From positions 65,416-129,415 of the forward strand of contig CAZKHJ010000005.1 of NCBI GenBank assembly GCA_964552675.1: a stretch of 64,000 bases of DNA. Direction: 5' to 3'. Origin of the DNA: Sulfurimicrobium sp964552675. Lineage in GTDB: Bacteria > Pseudomonadota > Gammaproteobacteria > Burkholderiales > Sulfuricellaceae. Position numbers and translations under genes: made by a program. This document shows positions 54,189 through 63,841 of the stretch, piece by piece (the first letter of the stretch is position 1; each line of letters opens with the position of its first letter). A model generated the notes under the pieces. The model did no database searches. It saw only the letters and a program-made list of their open reading frames with translations, and was not told the DNA's origin.

Positions 54189-55241
54189 TCAGTATGCGGT
54201 TTCGGTAAGGGGAAGCAGTATCGTAAAACACGTGTGGCCCGGCTGGCTGTCGCACTCGATGGAGCCATGGTGCTGGGCAACGAACGTTTGTGCCAGGGTG
54301 AGCCCTAGCCCGCTGCCGCCATCGCGTCCGGAAACCAGGGGGTAGAAGATGCTTTCGCGGATGTTTTCCGGGATGCCGGGACCATTGTCGATGATCTGTA
54401 CCATAAGGGCGAGGCGGTAGCGTTTTTTCGCCAGGGTGATCTGTCTTGCCACGCGTGTGCGCAGGGTGATTTCACCCTGGCTCTGCATTGCTTGCACGGC
54501 ATTGCGGGCAATATTGAGTACGACCTGGATCAGTTGCTCCTGGTCGGCAGAAATGTCCGGCAGGCTGGTGTCATAATCACGGCGAATGATGATGCATTGC
54601 GGGTGCTCCGCCAGCAGCAGGCTGCGAACCCGTTCCAGCACTTCGTGAATATTGATGGGGCGGTATTTGGGCAGGCGGTGTGGTGTGAGCATACGATCCA
54701 TCAAAGATTGCAGACGATCCGCTTCCTTGATGATGACCTGGGTGTATTCCTTGAGCTCTGGCTTGGATAGTTCAAGTTCCAGCAGTTGCGCCGCGCCGCG
54801 CAGGCCGCCAAGCGGGTTTTTGATTTCGTGGGCAAGGTTACGCAGCAGTTCGCGGTTGGCCTGCTGCTGTAACAGCATGCGCTCTTCCCGGGCAATCCTG
54901 AGCTGTTTGTCGATCTGATGGAACTCCAGCAGCAAGCGGACTGAATCGACTTCCACCGGTGTTATGGTGCAACTGACGGAAAGCTGATTGTTGCTGGCAT
55001 TGGAAAGAATCAGCTCATGTTCGGTCACGCTGGTGTTGCTTTTCAGCGCCTGCCCGGTGGCGGCAATCAATGTGGCTGCTGGCCCCAGAGCCTGTGGCAG
55101 GCCAAGCCCACGGATGTGATTCAGGCTGATTTCAAACAGATTCTCGGCGGCGGGATTGGCATAGACAATATGGAAATCCCCATCCAGCAGGATAGCTGCG
55201 GTGGAGAGATGCTCCAGGCCGATGAAGGATGGAAGGGTCAC
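54189..55241 (-). CDS. ntrB: Nitrogen regulation sensor kinase NtrB (GlnL)
   Basis: A 350-residue soluble kinase: N-terminal PAS (about 10-120), HisKA with LAHEIKNPLGG (His about 138), and HATPase with QVVLNIARNAVQAM and GSGLGLTLAQ. It phosphorylates NtrC under control of PII. It precedes ntrC, and its start overlaps the DUF4124 gene by 4 bases. Confidence 0.95.
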   Translation of the reverse strand: MTLPSFIGLEHLSTAAILLDGDFHIVYANPAAENLFEISLNHIRGLGLPQALGPAATLIAATGQALKSNTSVTEHELILSNASNNQLSVSCTITPVEVDSVRLLLEFHQIDKQLRIAREERMLLQQQANRELLRNLAHEIKNPLGGLRGAAQLLELELSKPELKEYTQVIIKEADRLQSLMDRMLTPHRLPKYRPINIHEVLERVRSLLLAEHPQCIIIRRDYDTSLPDISADQEQLIQVVLNIARNAVQAMQSQGEITLRTRVARQITLAKKRYRLALMVQIIDNGPGIPENIRESIFYPLVSGRDGGSGLGLTLAQTFVAQHHGSIECDSQPGHTCFTILLPLTETAY

Positions 55242-55648
55242 TTAATGTTGGCTAGTTCTTTTTTTAGCGTGACCACATTTTCATCGTGCAGTTTTATGCC
55301 CGTTGTGTCTTTCTTGGCGACTGCCTCGGCCAGTAGTTTTTCCTCTGTCTCAAGTTCTTCTTCGAGGATCTTGCGCCGGGTATCGTCGCGTTTCTTCTGG
55401 GTGTCGCCGTCAACTTTGGGGAAGCCCGGCGGGGACGCCGTGCTGGTTTTGGGGCGGCTGGCCGGTACGGTAGTGAGGGGTTCCAGGTTCAGCTTGACCG
55501 CGCCCTTCATGGGCACGTTGGAATAAGTGACACGGCCTTCTGTGTCGACATGCTTGTATATTTCAGCGTGAACAGCGTTTGCCGTGCAAGCGGCGATGCC
55601 CGCCATCAGGTATAAGTGGGTTGGGATATTGCGTTTAATAAACAGCAT
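55238..55648 (-). CDS. DUF4124 domain-containing exported protein
   Basis: A 136-residue protein with a signal peptide (LYLMAGIAACTANAVHA|E) followed by the DUF4124 pattern (IYKHVDTEGRVTYSNVPMKGA) and a C-terminal coiled-coil (KKRDDTRRKILEEELETEEKLL). It is found beside ntrB in many Betaproteobacteria, but its role is unknown. Start ATG at 55648 gives the expected signal peptide. Confidence 0.8.
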   Translation of the reverse strand: MLFIKRNIPTHLYLMAGIAACTANAVHAEIYKHVDTEGRVTYSNVPMKGAVKLNLEPLTTVPASRPKTSTASPPGFPKVDGDTQKKRDDTRRKILEEELETEEKLLAEAVAKKDTTGIKLHDENVVTLKKELANIK

Positions 55649-55731
55649 ATTAGAGGTTGCCAGAAAGGTTTGGGCCCAGTGTAGGCGATGCGATCTGATT
55701 TTGCAATGCACTTGACATGCCGCTGCGAGGC

Positions 55732-56151
55732 CTATGCCTGCTCGATAATTTCAAAGTCGTGAGTGATTTCAGCACTTTTTCCCAGCATGATGGATGCGGA
55801 ACAGTATTTTTCCGCAGACAGCTTTACGGCGCGCTCCACCTGCTCCGGCTTCAGGCTCCTGCCTGTCACGATGAAATGGATGTGAATTCTGGTGAACACT
55901 TTTGGGTCGCTGGTTGCGCGCTCTGCTTCGATTTCTGCCACGCAGTCCGTGATCTGCTGGCGGCTTTTCTTCAGGATATGCACTACATCAAAAGAAGTGC
56001 AGCCGCCCGTGCCGAGCAGTAGCATCTCCATTGGGCGAGGGCCAATATTGCGCCCCCCCATGTCAGGCGGGCCATCCATGACAACTGCGTGGCTGCTTTC
56101 GGTTTCGCCGATGAAGCTGGCTTCCCCGGCCCATTTGATGCGTGCTTTCAT
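55732..56151 (-). CDS. OsmC family protein
   Basis: A 139-residue peroxidase-like OsmC/Ohr-type protein with two cysteines (GGCTSFD and KYCSASI), the two catalytic thiols. It is preceded by GAGGGAA before ATG at 56151. Family members reduce organic peroxides; which substrates is not evident. Located between DUF4124 and rplM. Confidence 0.87.
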   Translation of the reverse strand: MKARIKWAGEASFIGETESSHAVVMDGPPDMGGRNIGPRPMEMLLLGTGGCTSFDVVHILKKSRQQITDCVAEIEAERATSDPKVFTRIHIHFIVTGRSLKPEQVERAVKLSAEKYCSASIMLGKSAEITHDFEIIEQA

Positions 56152-56261
56152 TTGCGAATTCCCTCGATTTGGTTGTGTGCCTGGCGGGACGGAAAGCGCC
56201 AATATTAACAGATTCGAATCCATTCCTTCGCGGGTGCGTCCGAATTGTGCTCTTTATTTGT

Positions 56262-56291
56262 TTGACACGGTGCCGGAACGTGGAATAAAAT
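56262..56291 (+). promoter_or_regulatory. Sigma-70 promoter for rplM-rpsI
   Basis: TTGACA (56262-56267) and TAAAAT (56286-56291) with 18 bases between, 37 bases before the rplM ATG. Both are near-consensus. GCGC follows the -10, resembling the growth-rate-controlled promoters. Confidence 0.75.
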
Positions 56292-56327
56292 GCGCCCCTT
56301 TCTCCATTTGAGTAACTGGATTTCTGC

Positions 56328-56756
56328 ATGAAAACTTTTTCTGCAAAACCGCACGAAGTCAAACGTGACTGGTTCGTGGTGGACGCCACCGATAAAGTTT
56401 TGGGTCGTCTGGCCAGCGAGATTGCATCCCGTCTGCGTGGCAAGCACAAGCCTGAGTACACCCCGCACGTGGACACCGGCGATTATATCGTGGTCGTGAA
56501 CGTCGAAAAACTGCGCGTGACTGGCAACAAGGCCGAAGACAAGATGTATCACCGCCATAGCGGATACCCCGGCGGCATTTACAGCACCAGCTTCACCAAG
56601 ATGCAACAGCGCTTTCCTGGCCGTGTGCTGGAAAAAGCGGTCAAGGGCATGCTGCCAAAAGGCCCCCTGGGCTATGCCATGCTGAAAAAACTCAAGTGCT
56701 ACAGCGGTCCGGAGCATCAGCATATTGCTCAGCAACCCAAGGCACTGGAAATCTAA
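56328..56756 (+). CDS. rplM: 50S ribosomal protein L13
   Basis: A 142-residue protein with family signatures DKVLGRLASEIASRLRG and GMLPKGPLGYAMLKKLK. It is the first gene of the rplM-rpsI operon, 9 bases before rpsI. Confidence 0.98.
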   Translation: MKTFSAKPHEVKRDWFVVDATDKVLGRLASEIASRLRGKHKPEYTPHVDTGDYIVVVNVEKLRVTGNKAEDKMYHRHSGYPGGIYSTSFTKMQQRFPGRVLEKAVKGMLPKGPLGYAMLKKLKCYSGPEHQHIAQQPKALEI

Positions 56757-56765
56757 GGAATCGCC

Positions 56766-57158
56766 ATGATCGGTAATTACAACTATGGTACCGGCCGCCG
56801 CAAGAGCTCTGTTGCACGTGTGTTCTTGAAAGCCGGCTCAGGCAATATTGTCGTCAATGACAAACCTGTGGACGTGTTTTTCTCCCGTGAAACTGGCCGC
56901 ATGATCGTGCGTCAGCCGCTGGAACTGACCAACAACCTCACCACTTTTGACATCATGGTCAACGTGGCTGGCGGCGGTGAGTCTGGCCAAGCCGGTGCAG
57001 TGCGCCACGGTATCACCCGTGCGCTGATTGACTATGACGCGAATCTCAAGAGCACGCTCTCCAAAGCCGGTCTGGTGACTCGTGATGCTCGCGAAGTAGA
57101 ACGTAAGAAAGTCGGCCTGCGTAAAGCACGTCGCCGTAAGCAGTTCTCCAAGCGCTAA
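56766..57158 (+). CDS. rpsI: 30S ribosomal protein S9
   Basis: A 130-residue protein with GTGRRKSSVARVFLK, GESGQAGAVRHGITRAL and the C-terminal GLRKARRRKQFSKR that reaches the P site. Terminates before the stem-loop. Confidence 0.98.
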   Translation: MIGNYNYGTGRRKSSVARVFLKAGSGNIVVNDKPVDVFFSRETGRMIVRQPLELTNNLTTFDIMVNVAGGGESGQAGAVRHGITRALIDYDANLKSTLSKAGLVTRDAREVERKKVGLRKARRRKQFSKR

Positions 57159-57173
57159 TCAGCGCTGGCTCAG

Positions 57174-57199
57174 AAAAGCCGCCTTCGGGCGGCTTTTTT
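57174..57199 (+). terminator. Rho-independent terminator of rplM-rpsI
   Basis: AAAAGCCGCC (57174-57183), tetraloop TTCG, GGCGGCTTTT (57188-57197) and further T. A very stable UUCG hairpin. Confidence 0.93.
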
Positions 57200-57266
57200 A
57201 TTGTTTGGTTGCCTAACTGTGGGCGTCCTTTTATGATTAACGCCTTTCGATAGCAGGGATATTGTA

Positions 57267-58295
57267 ATGGTCAAGGTTGGTATTGTCGGGGGGACGGGAT
57301 ATACCGGTGTTGAATTGCTGCGTTTGCTGGCTCAGCATCCTGAGGTGCGGCTGGAAACGATTACCTCGCGCAAGGAAGCGGGGATGAACGTGAGTGATAT
57401 GTTCCCGAATCTGCGCGGTAGGGTGGGACTGAAATTTGAGGAGCCAACCGTGGCTCCTTTGCATCAATGTGATGTGGTATTTTTCGCCACCCCCAACGGT
57501 GTGGCGATGCAACAGGCGAGAGCATTGGTGGATGCTGGCGTCAAGGTGATTGACCTGGCTGCGGATTTTCGCATCAAGGATATCGCCTTGTGGGAAAAAT
57601 GGTACGGGATGCAACATGCCTGCCCGGAACTGGTCGAGGAGGCGGTTTACGCCTTGCCAGAAATCAATCGCAGCGAAATCAGGGGTGCGCGGGTGATCGC
57701 CAATCCAGGCTGTTATCCTACCGCAGTGCAACTTGGCTTTTTGCCGCTGATCGAAGCTGGCGTGATCGAGCTTGAAGGCCTTGTCGCCGACTGCAAATCC
57801 GGTGTTTCAGGTGCCGGACGCAAGGCCGAGGTGCCTACTCTGTTCAGTGAGGCAGCGGATAATTTCAAGGCCTATGGCGTAGCGGGCCATCGCCATTTGC
57901 CAGAAATCGTGCAGGGGTTGTCGCGGCGCGCTGGCAAGACGGTTGGCCTGACTTTTGTGCCTCATTTGACGCCGCTGATCCGTGGCATTCATGCTACCCT
58001 CTATGCGCGCCTTGCCAAAGACGTGGATTTGCAGGCACTGTATGAACAGCACTATGCCGGTGAGTATTTTGTTGATGTGTTGCCTGCGGGCAGCCACCCG
58101 GAAACCCGTTCTGTTCGTTCCGCCAATTTCTGTCGTATCGCAGTGCATCGGCCACAAGGCGGCGATACGGTGGTGATTCTGTCGGCGATCGATAATCTGG
58201 TTAAAGGTGCTGCTGGTCAGGCTGTGCAAAATATGAACATTCTTTTCGGCCTGCCGGAAGCGGCGGGACTGCAGCAGATCCCCATTCTGCCATGA
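57267..58295 (+). CDS. argC: N-acetyl-gamma-glutamyl-phosphate reductase ArgC
   Basis: A 342-residue NADPH-dependent enzyme of arginine synthesis. NADP site GGTGYTGVELLRLL and the active-site Cys in ANPGCYPTA (about 149). The length equals the type I family. The next gene overlaps by 4 bases. Confidence 0.97.
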   Translation: MVKVGIVGGTGYTGVELLRLLAQHPEVRLETITSRKEAGMNVSDMFPNLRGRVGLKFEEPTVAPLHQCDVVFFATPNGVAMQQARALVDAGVKVIDLAADFRIKDIALWEKWYGMQHACPELVEEAVYALPEINRSEIRGARVIANPGCYPTAVQLGFLPLIEAGVIELEGLVADCKSGVSGAGRKAEVPTLFSEAADNFKAYGVAGHRHLPEIVQGLSRRAGKTVGLTFVPHLTPLIRGIHATLYARLAKDVDLQALYEQHYAGEYFVDVLPAGSHPETRSVRSANFCRIAVHRPQGGDTVVILSAIDNLVKGAAGQAVQNMNILFGLPEAAGLQQIPILP

Positions 58296-59032
58296 GAAAA
58301 GTGGCCCGCGCCGTCAAGCGCAGGTATGGAATGGCCGCGCGTCCAGTCGCGGTGCGTGCACACGTAGCGTGGTACTGGCGTGGTCTGCTGATGTTGGTGG
58401 CGCTGAGTTTTGGTGTTGGGCTGGCCTGGTGGATGTATGATGTCGGAAGCCAATTCGCTGGTTTTGACCGTGGTGCTGCAAATCAGGAGTTGGTGCGCCT
58501 GCGTGACAGGCTCCGGGCGGTGGAAGAGGAGAACCGGCGCTTGCAGGTGGCGCAGGTCAAGACGGATCGCCATAGCCAGATCGACAGTGCGGCGCAGCGC
58601 GACACGGAGCTCACGCTAAAGAAGATGCAGGAAGAAAATGCTCAGTTGAAAGAAGAGCTGGCTTTTTTTCGTGGAATGACGTCTGGCGAGCGTGCTGCCG
58701 GGGTCAATATTTATCGCTTTACAGTGGAGCGGGCATCAACAGGTAAATACCGCTATCAGTTACTGCTGGTTCAGGCTGGGCAGCAGGACAAAACCTTCAA
58801 GGGGCGTCTTCAGTTGTTGGTAACAATGCAGAACGGCGACCGAAAGGATGTCATGACTTTGCCCGCAACCATTGTTGCTGGGGATAAATTTGGCATCAAT
58901 TTGAATGCGTATCAGAAATTTGAGGGTGATTTCCAGTTGGCGCCTGCTGCAGTGGTAAAAAGCGTTGAGGCGCGGATATTTGGCGAGGGATCATCGCAGC
59001 CCCGATTGACCAAGACAGTCAGCCTGTCGTGA
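58292..59032 (+). CDS. DUF6776-type membrane protein with coiled coil
   Basis: A 246-residue protein: basic N terminus, one transmembrane helix (about 30-48), a coiled coil (about 65-125) and a beta-rich C-terminal domain. It precedes bactofilin and overlaps argC. The family name is recognised from the overall pattern; no known function. A role in cell-envelope organisation with the bactofilin is speculation. Confidence 0.7.
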   Translation: MRKVARAVKRRYGMAARPVAVRAHVAWYWRGLLMLVALSFGVGLAWWMYDVGSQFAGFDRGAANQELVRLRDRLRAVEEENRRLQVAQVKTDRHSQIDSAAQRDTELTLKKMQEENAQLKEELAFFRGMTSGERAAGVNIYRFTVERASTGKYRYQLLLVQAGQQDKTFKGRLQLLVTMQNGDRKDVMTLPATIVAGDKFGINLNAYQKFEGDFQLAPAAVVKSVEARIFGEGSSQPRLTKTVSLS

Positions 59033-59051
59033 GGACATTCGAAGGACGACC

Positions 59052-59459
59052 ATGTTTGGAAAAAAACCGCAAAAACCACAAAGCCGGATTGATAGCCTGA
59101 TTGGAAATGGTACCCGGATCGAGGGCGATATTTTCTTTTCCGGGGGCTTGCGTGTGGATGGCGAGATTAAGGGTAATGTTCGTGCCGAAAGTGGTCAGCC
59201 CAGTACGCTCGTGCTTTCCGAGCAGGCTCGTATCGAAGGTGTGATAGAGGTTTCTCATCTGGTGGTGAATGGGGCTGTAGTAGGCCCTGTGTATGCCTCT
59301 GAATATGTGGAACTTCAATCCAAGTCGAGAGTCACAGGGGATGTTTATTACAAAACCCTGGAAATGCATGTGGGTGCAATTGTTGAGGGCAAACTGGTGC
59401 ATCAGGAAAAGCTGGCGCTGCCCCCGCCAGCAATTGAAGGACAGGTAGTAGTTGACTAA
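59052..59459 (+). CDS. Bactofilin (polymer-forming cytoskeletal protein)
   Basis: A 135-residue protein of the bactofilin beta-helix family, with repeated short strands (GTRIEGDIFFSGGLRVDGEI). It polymerises without nucleotides and positions envelope proteins. It lies 20 bases after the DUF6776-type gene. Confidence 0.92.
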   Translation: MFGKKPQKPQSRIDSLIGNGTRIEGDIFFSGGLRVDGEIKGNVRAESGQPSTLVLSEQARIEGVIEVSHLVVNGAVVGPVYASEYVELQSKSRVTGDVYYKTLEMHVGAIVEGKLVHQEKLALPPPAIEGQVVVD

Positions 59460-59511
59460 TTCACTTTAGTTTAGCAAAATGTAAATTTGCGCTATTTTTA
59501 GGAGTATCAAT

Positions 59512-59862
59512 ATGAACGCAGTGACCGAAATGCCCAGCCCGCTGACTTTTACTGATAGTGCGGCAGCCAAGGTGAAGAGCCTGATCGAGGAAGAGGGCAG
59601 CGCTGATCTGAAGCTGCGCGTATTTGTTTCTGGTGGCGGCTGCTCCGGCTTTCAGTATGGTTTCACCTTTGATGAGGTGACCAATGAGGACGATACGGTG
59701 ATTGAAAAGAATGGTGTAAGCCTGCTGATTGATCCGATGAGCTTCCAGTATCTGGTAGGGGCCGAAATTGATTACACCGAAGGGTTGCAGGGTGCGCAGT
59801 TCGTAATCAAGAACCCGAATGCCACAACAACCTGTGGTTGCGGTTCCTCCTTCTCGGCATAA
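59512..59862 (+). CDS. erpA: Iron-sulfur cluster insertion protein ErpA
   Basis: A 116-residue A-type carrier with conserved cysteines in SGGGCSGFQYGF and TTCGCGSSF. It passes Fe-S clusters to apoproteins. AGGAG precedes the ATG. The supply of Fe-S clusters matters for SoeB and the Fe-S subunits here. Ends at the terminator. Confidence 0.96.
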   Translation: MNAVTEMPSPLTFTDSAAAKVKSLIEEEGSADLKLRVFVSGGGCSGFQYGFTFDEVTNEDDTVIEKNGVSLLIDPMSFQYLVGAEIDYTEGLQGAQFVIKNPNATTTCGCGSSFSA

Positions 59863-59878
59863 TTCTGTTCTTACCGCA

Positions 59879-59908
59879 CGAAAAAGGGGCCGTCACGGCC
59901 CTTTTTCG
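59879..59908. terminator. Bidirectional terminator between erpA and anmK
   Basis: CGAAAAAGGGGCCG (59879-59892), loop TCA, CGGCCCTTTTTCG (59896-59908), with one bulged G. T tracts on both strands; it separates two convergent genes. Confidence 0.85.
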
Positions 59909-61006
59909 TCAAGCTGGATAGATCGCACCCAGAACACGGGGGGCACGTGCCCCGGTTACTTCCGGCAGGTTGCCGGGTTTGCCGTGAAGGGTTTGATATG
60001 CCAGCCAGGCAAAGGCCGTTGCTTCAACCCAGTCAGCGCCGATACCCAGTGTGTCGGTGAGTGCAATAGGCAAGGGCTGCAACAGTTTCGCCAGTTTCTC
60101 CCGTAGTGCCGAATTGTGCGCGCCCCCCCCACACAGGTAAACTTCCTCAGCATCAGGGCAATGCATCCGGATAGCATCGGCGATAGCGTGTGCGCTTAAC
60201 GCCAGCAGGGTCGCCTGGATATCCGCAGCAGCATAATGATCGGAAAGAAAGGCTTGCAGCCACTCCAGGTGGAACATGTCGCGCCCCGTGCTTTTGGGAG
60301 GGGGGGCGGCGAAAAATGCGTGTTGCTGCAATGCCGCCAATAAAGCGGGAATCGGTTGGCCACTGGCAGCCCAAGCCCCATCTCGGTCATAGGGAGTGCC
60401 TAAATGCTGCTGGGTCCATCCGTCGAGCAGCAGGTTTCCTGGTCCGCAGTCAAAACCGGTAACCGTGCCTGATTTCGGCAGCCAGGTCAGATTGCTGATG
60501 CCGCCAATGTTCACGATAACCCGGTTGTGCTGCGGTGAGTGGAGTGTGGCCGCATGAAATGCGGGCACCAGTGGAGCGCCCTGACCGCCGGCGGCAATCT
60601 CGCGGTTGCGGAAATCTGCAATCACGGTGATGTTGGACAGTTCGGCAAGCAGGGCGGCATTGCCGATCTGGATGGTAAAACCCAAATCTGGCCTGTGGCG
60701 TATAGTCTGGCCGTGACAGCCGATAGCGGAGATCGCGGATGCCGGGTGCCCGGATTTGCTCAGCAAGGCAGAAATGGCGCTCGCGTAGTGCGATGCCAGC
60801 ACGTTACCCGCTACAGCTGCGCGCAACAGTTCGTTGTGCCCGTTCTGGTTGAGAGCCAGTAACTCGTGGCGCATATTGCTGTCAAAAGGCTGAAAAATGG
60901 CGTGGATGATACGGCACGTATCTTCGCCAATTTCTGCCAGAACGGCATCGACGCCATCCAGGCTGGTGCCGGACATCAGGCCGATATACAGCTCTGAAGC
61001 GCCCAC
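59909..61006 (-). CDS. anmK: Anhydro-N-acetylmuramic acid kinase AnmK
   Basis: A 365-residue kinase for peptidoglycan recycling; begins with GLMSGTSLDGVDAVL (phosphate-binding) and contains AIGCHGQTIRHRP and DCGPGNLLLD. It is convergent with erpA and downstream of the M23 peptidase gene (9 bases). Confidence 0.95.
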   Translation of the reverse strand: MGASELYIGLMSGTSLDGVDAVLAEIGEDTCRIIHAIFQPFDSNMRHELLALNQNGHNELLRAAVAGNVLASHYASAISALLSKSGHPASAISAIGCHGQTIRHRPDLGFTIQIGNAALLAELSNITVIADFRNREIAAGGQGAPLVPAFHAATLHSPQHNRVIVNIGGISNLTWLPKSGTVTGFDCGPGNLLLDGWTQQHLGTPYDRDGAWAASGQPIPALLAALQQHAFFAAPPPKSTGRDMFHLEWLQAFLSDHYAAADIQATLLALSAHAIADAIRMHCPDAEEVYLCGGGAHNSALREKLAKLLQPLPIALTDTLGIGADWVEATAFAWLAYQTLHGKPGNLPEVTGARAPRVLGAIYPA

Positions 61007-61015
61007 TGGGAACGT

Positions 61016-62338
61016 TTAATCCAGCGCGGCGAGATTGGTGCCGCGGAGTAACTCCAGTCTGGACAGCAAAGGCTGGGTAATGCGGTTGAATTCGGATTTC
61101 TGGTTTGCGGCAATGGGGAAAGCGGTTGGTACCTCCATCGAAAGCGGGTTGCGCTGCACGCCGGCCACCTTGAATTCGTAATGAAGATGGGGACCGGTGG
61201 CCAGGCCAGTCATGCCGACATAACCGATTACGTCGCCTTGGCTAATGCGTTGCCCTTTGCGCAAGCCACTGGCAAAACCAGAAAGGTGGCCGTATACGGT
61301 CTCGAATTTTCCCTGATGCTGCAGTACGACAATGTTGCCATAACCGTTCTGTTTGCCAACGAAAGCAACCGAGCCATCTGCCGTGGCCTTGACCCGGGTG
61401 CCGGTGGGAGCGCCATAATCCACGCCTTTGTGGGCACGCCATTCTTTGAGAACCGGGTGGTAGCGGGCAGTGGTAAAGCCAGATGTAATGCGAGAGAATT
61501 CCAGCGGTGAACGCAGGAAGGCTTTGCGCAGGTTTTTGCCTTCCGGTGTGTAGTAACCGCTATGGCCATCATCGCCCTGGAAGCGGATCGCGCGATAGGT
61601 TTTGCCGCTATTGGTGAATTCTGCCGCAAGGATATGGCCGGTTTTGATCAGTTCGCCCTTGTTATAAAAAGCTTCGTATACGACGGTAAAACGGTCGCCG
61701 CGTTGCAGGTCGCGGTGAAAGTCGATGTCGGTGGAGAAGATGTCGGCCATTTGCATGGCTACAGCATCTGGCATGTTGGCGGCATCGGTCGCGGCGAATA
61801 GCGAGCTTCTGATTTGCCCGGATTTCATGACTACTTGCCGTTCAAGCGGCAAGGGTTGTTCGCTGGTACTGAAGTGGCCGTCATTTTGTTTCTCGACCTG
61901 GAGCATGGTGTCGCCGCCATAATGGTAGCGCAGGGAGAGTAACTCGCCGTCTTCAGTGCTCTGTGCTTGAATGATCTTGCCGGGCTTTAGTTGATGAAGC
62001 GCCTGCGCGTGTCTGGCTTCGTTAAGAAATACTTGAATATTTTCACTGTTGACGCCAAGGCGTGAAAGCAGTCCGGCCACTGTGTCGCCACGCTGGATAC
62101 GCTCCTCACGCCAGAACGGCTGGCTCTGGGAGGCTTGTGTGCCGACGGCTGGTAGTGTGAGGGATTCTACTACGGTATGAATGGGAATGCGCTGAACATT
62201 GGTGTCGGGTGCAATGCCGAAAGCGGCAACCACGCCAAATAGCGGCAGGGCAGAAAGGGCAACCAGCCAGCGCAGATGGAATTTTCGTTCAGAGTCAAAA
62301 AGCTTTTGGGATAAAATGCCGGTTTTGCTGTTATGCAT
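61016..62338 (-). CDS. M23 family metallopeptidase (MepM-like), membrane-anchored
   Basis: A 440-residue protein with an N-terminal transmembrane helix (about 24-42), a LysM/OapA-like region (RGDTVAGLLSRLGV) and a C-terminal LytM domain with metal ligands in HKGVDYG and HLHYEF. It cleaves peptidoglycan cross-links in the periplasm. Paired with anmK and divergent from tyrS. Confidence 0.94.
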   Translation of the reverse strand: MHNSKTGILSQKLFDSERKFHLRWLVALSALPLFGVVAAFGIAPDTNVQRIPIHTVVESLTLPAVGTQASQSQPFWREERIQRGDTVAGLLSRLGVNSENIQVFLNEARHAQALHQLKPGKIIQAQSTEDGELLSLRYHYGGDTMLQVEKQNDGHFSTSEQPLPLERQVVMKSGQIRSSLFAATDAANMPDAVAMQMADIFSTDIDFHRDLQRGDRFTVVYEAFYNKGELIKTGHILAAEFTNSGKTYRAIRFQGDDGHSGYYTPEGKNLRKAFLRSPLEFSRITSGFTTARYHPVLKEWRAHKGVDYGAPTGTRVKATADGSVAFVGKQNGYGNIVVLQHQGKFETVYGHLSGFASGLRKGQRISQGDVIGYVGMTGLATGPHLHYEFKVAGVQRNPLSMEVPTAFPIAANQKSEFNRITQPLLSRLELLRGTNLAALD

Positions 62339-62430
62339 GTTGCCTGTAAGGTTTTTATAAGTTCAGCGCGAAGCTTAACAAAAAACCCGGGCAGCGCAAA
62401 GTTAAACTTCATCCAGATGAGTAAGTAATA

Positions 62431-63630
62431 ATGAGTCAAATCAACGATGCACTCCAAGTCATCAAACGGGGATGCAATGAGCTTCTGCTGGAGCAGGAGC
62501 TCGTGGATAAGCTGGCAATGGGACGCCCGCTCAGGATCAAGGCGGGATTTGATCCTACTGCACCGGATCTGCATCTGGGGCATACCGTGCTGATCAACAA
62601 GTTGCGCCAGTTTCAGGATCTGGGGCATGAGGTAATGTTCCTGATCGGGGATTTCACCGGCATGATCGGGGATCCAACCGGCAAAAATGTGACACGCAAG
62701 CCCTTGACGCGTGATCAGGTAATCGAGAATGCGCGCACTTATGAGCAGCAGATTTTCAAGATACTCGATCCGGAAAAAACCCTGGTGATGTTCAATTCCA
62801 GTTGGATGGGGGAGATGAGCGCCGCTGATCTGATTGGTCTGGCGGCAAAACATACGGTGGCGCGCATGCTGGAGCGGGATGATTTCCACAAGCGTTATTC
62901 CTCCGGGCAACCGATTGCGGTGCATGAGTTTCTTTACCCCCTGATTCAGGGTTATGACTCAGTTGCCATGAAAGCAGATGTTGAGTTGGGCGGCACCGAC
63001 CAGAAATTCAATCTGCTGGTAGGACGGGAATTGCAGAAACACTATGGTCAGGCCCCGCAAGTAGTCATGACCATGCCGATTCTGGAAGGGCTTGATGGCG
63101 TCAACAAGATGTCGAAATCACTCGGCAACTATATAGGCATACACGAACCGCCCAATGAGATGTTCGGAAAATTGATGTCAGTTTCCGATGACCTGATGTG
63201 GCGATATATAGAGCTGCTCTCGTTTGAGTCTCTTGATGTGGTTGCACGGTGGAGGCTTGAAGTGGATGCGGGGCGTAATCCACGCGATGTCAAAGTGGCG
63301 TTTGCTCAGGAAATTATTACCCGCTTCCATAATAGGGCAGCGGCAGAAAATGCGTTGATGGATTTTGAGGCGCGCTTCCGTCAAGGGGCGTTGCCGGATG
63401 AAATGCCTGAGTTCAGTCTGCCAGCTGCGGACGAGGGGTTGTCCATTGTTCAGGCAATCAAACAGGCCGGCTTGACGGCCAGTACTTCCGAGGCTATGCG
63501 CATGATTGACCAAGGGGGCATCAAGCTGAACGGTGAGAAAATCAGCGACAAGGCGCTCATGCTGGTGGGCAAGGAGCCTTTCGTGATCCAGGTCGGTAAA
63601 CGCAAGTTTGCGCGAGTTTCGCTTATTTGA
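62431..63630 (+). CDS. tyrS: Tyrosyl-tRNA synthetase
   Basis: A 399-residue class I synthetase (TyrZ-like length) with LHLGHT (HIGH motif, about 46-51) and KMSKS (about 228-232) and a C-terminal S4 RNA-binding domain. Diverges from the peptidase gene. Confidence 0.97.
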   Translation: MSQINDALQVIKRGCNELLLEQELVDKLAMGRPLRIKAGFDPTAPDLHLGHTVLINKLRQFQDLGHEVMFLIGDFTGMIGDPTGKNVTRKPLTRDQVIENARTYEQQIFKILDPEKTLVMFNSSWMGEMSAADLIGLAAKHTVARMLERDDFHKRYSSGQPIAVHEFLYPLIQGYDSVAMKADVELGGTDQKFNLLVGRELQKHYGQAPQVVMTMPILEGLDGVNKMSKSLGNYIGIHEPPNEMFGKLMSVSDDLMWRYIELLSFESLDVVARWRLEVDAGRNPRDVKVAFAQEIITRFHNRAAAENALMDFEARFRQGALPDEMPEFSLPAADEGLSIVQAIKQAGLTASTSEAMRMIDQGGIKLNGEKISDKALMLVGKEPFVIQVGKRKFARVSLI

Positions 63631-63715
63631 GCGATGCTGCCCTCTGGATGGAATGCCTAATGGCATGATTTAGAAAGGCCTTGTCAGCCTGCTGTAATAA
63701 TTCCTCGAAAAACGC

Positions 63716-63743
63716 TTGACCGCCGCTTTATGATCCGTATAAT
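63716..63743 (+). promoter_or_regulatory. rRNA operon promoter P1
   Basis: TTGACC (63716-63721), 16-base spacer, TATAAT (63738-63743), then GCGCACC discriminator. Fits growth-rate-controlled rRNA promoters. Confidence 0.85.
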
Positions 63744-63807
63744 GCGCACCTCTCGACGGCAACACAGAGCAGGTGGAGTCGGCGGGAAGGCGCAAGAAAT
63801 AAAGGGT

Positions 63808-63835
63808 TTGACAAAAAAATTAAGCCCTGTATGAT
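63808..63835 (+). promoter_or_regulatory. rRNA operon promoter P2
   Basis: TTGACA (63808-63813), 16-base spacer, TATGAT (63830-63835), GCGCACC discriminator. Confidence 0.85.
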
Positions 63836-63841
63836 GCGCAC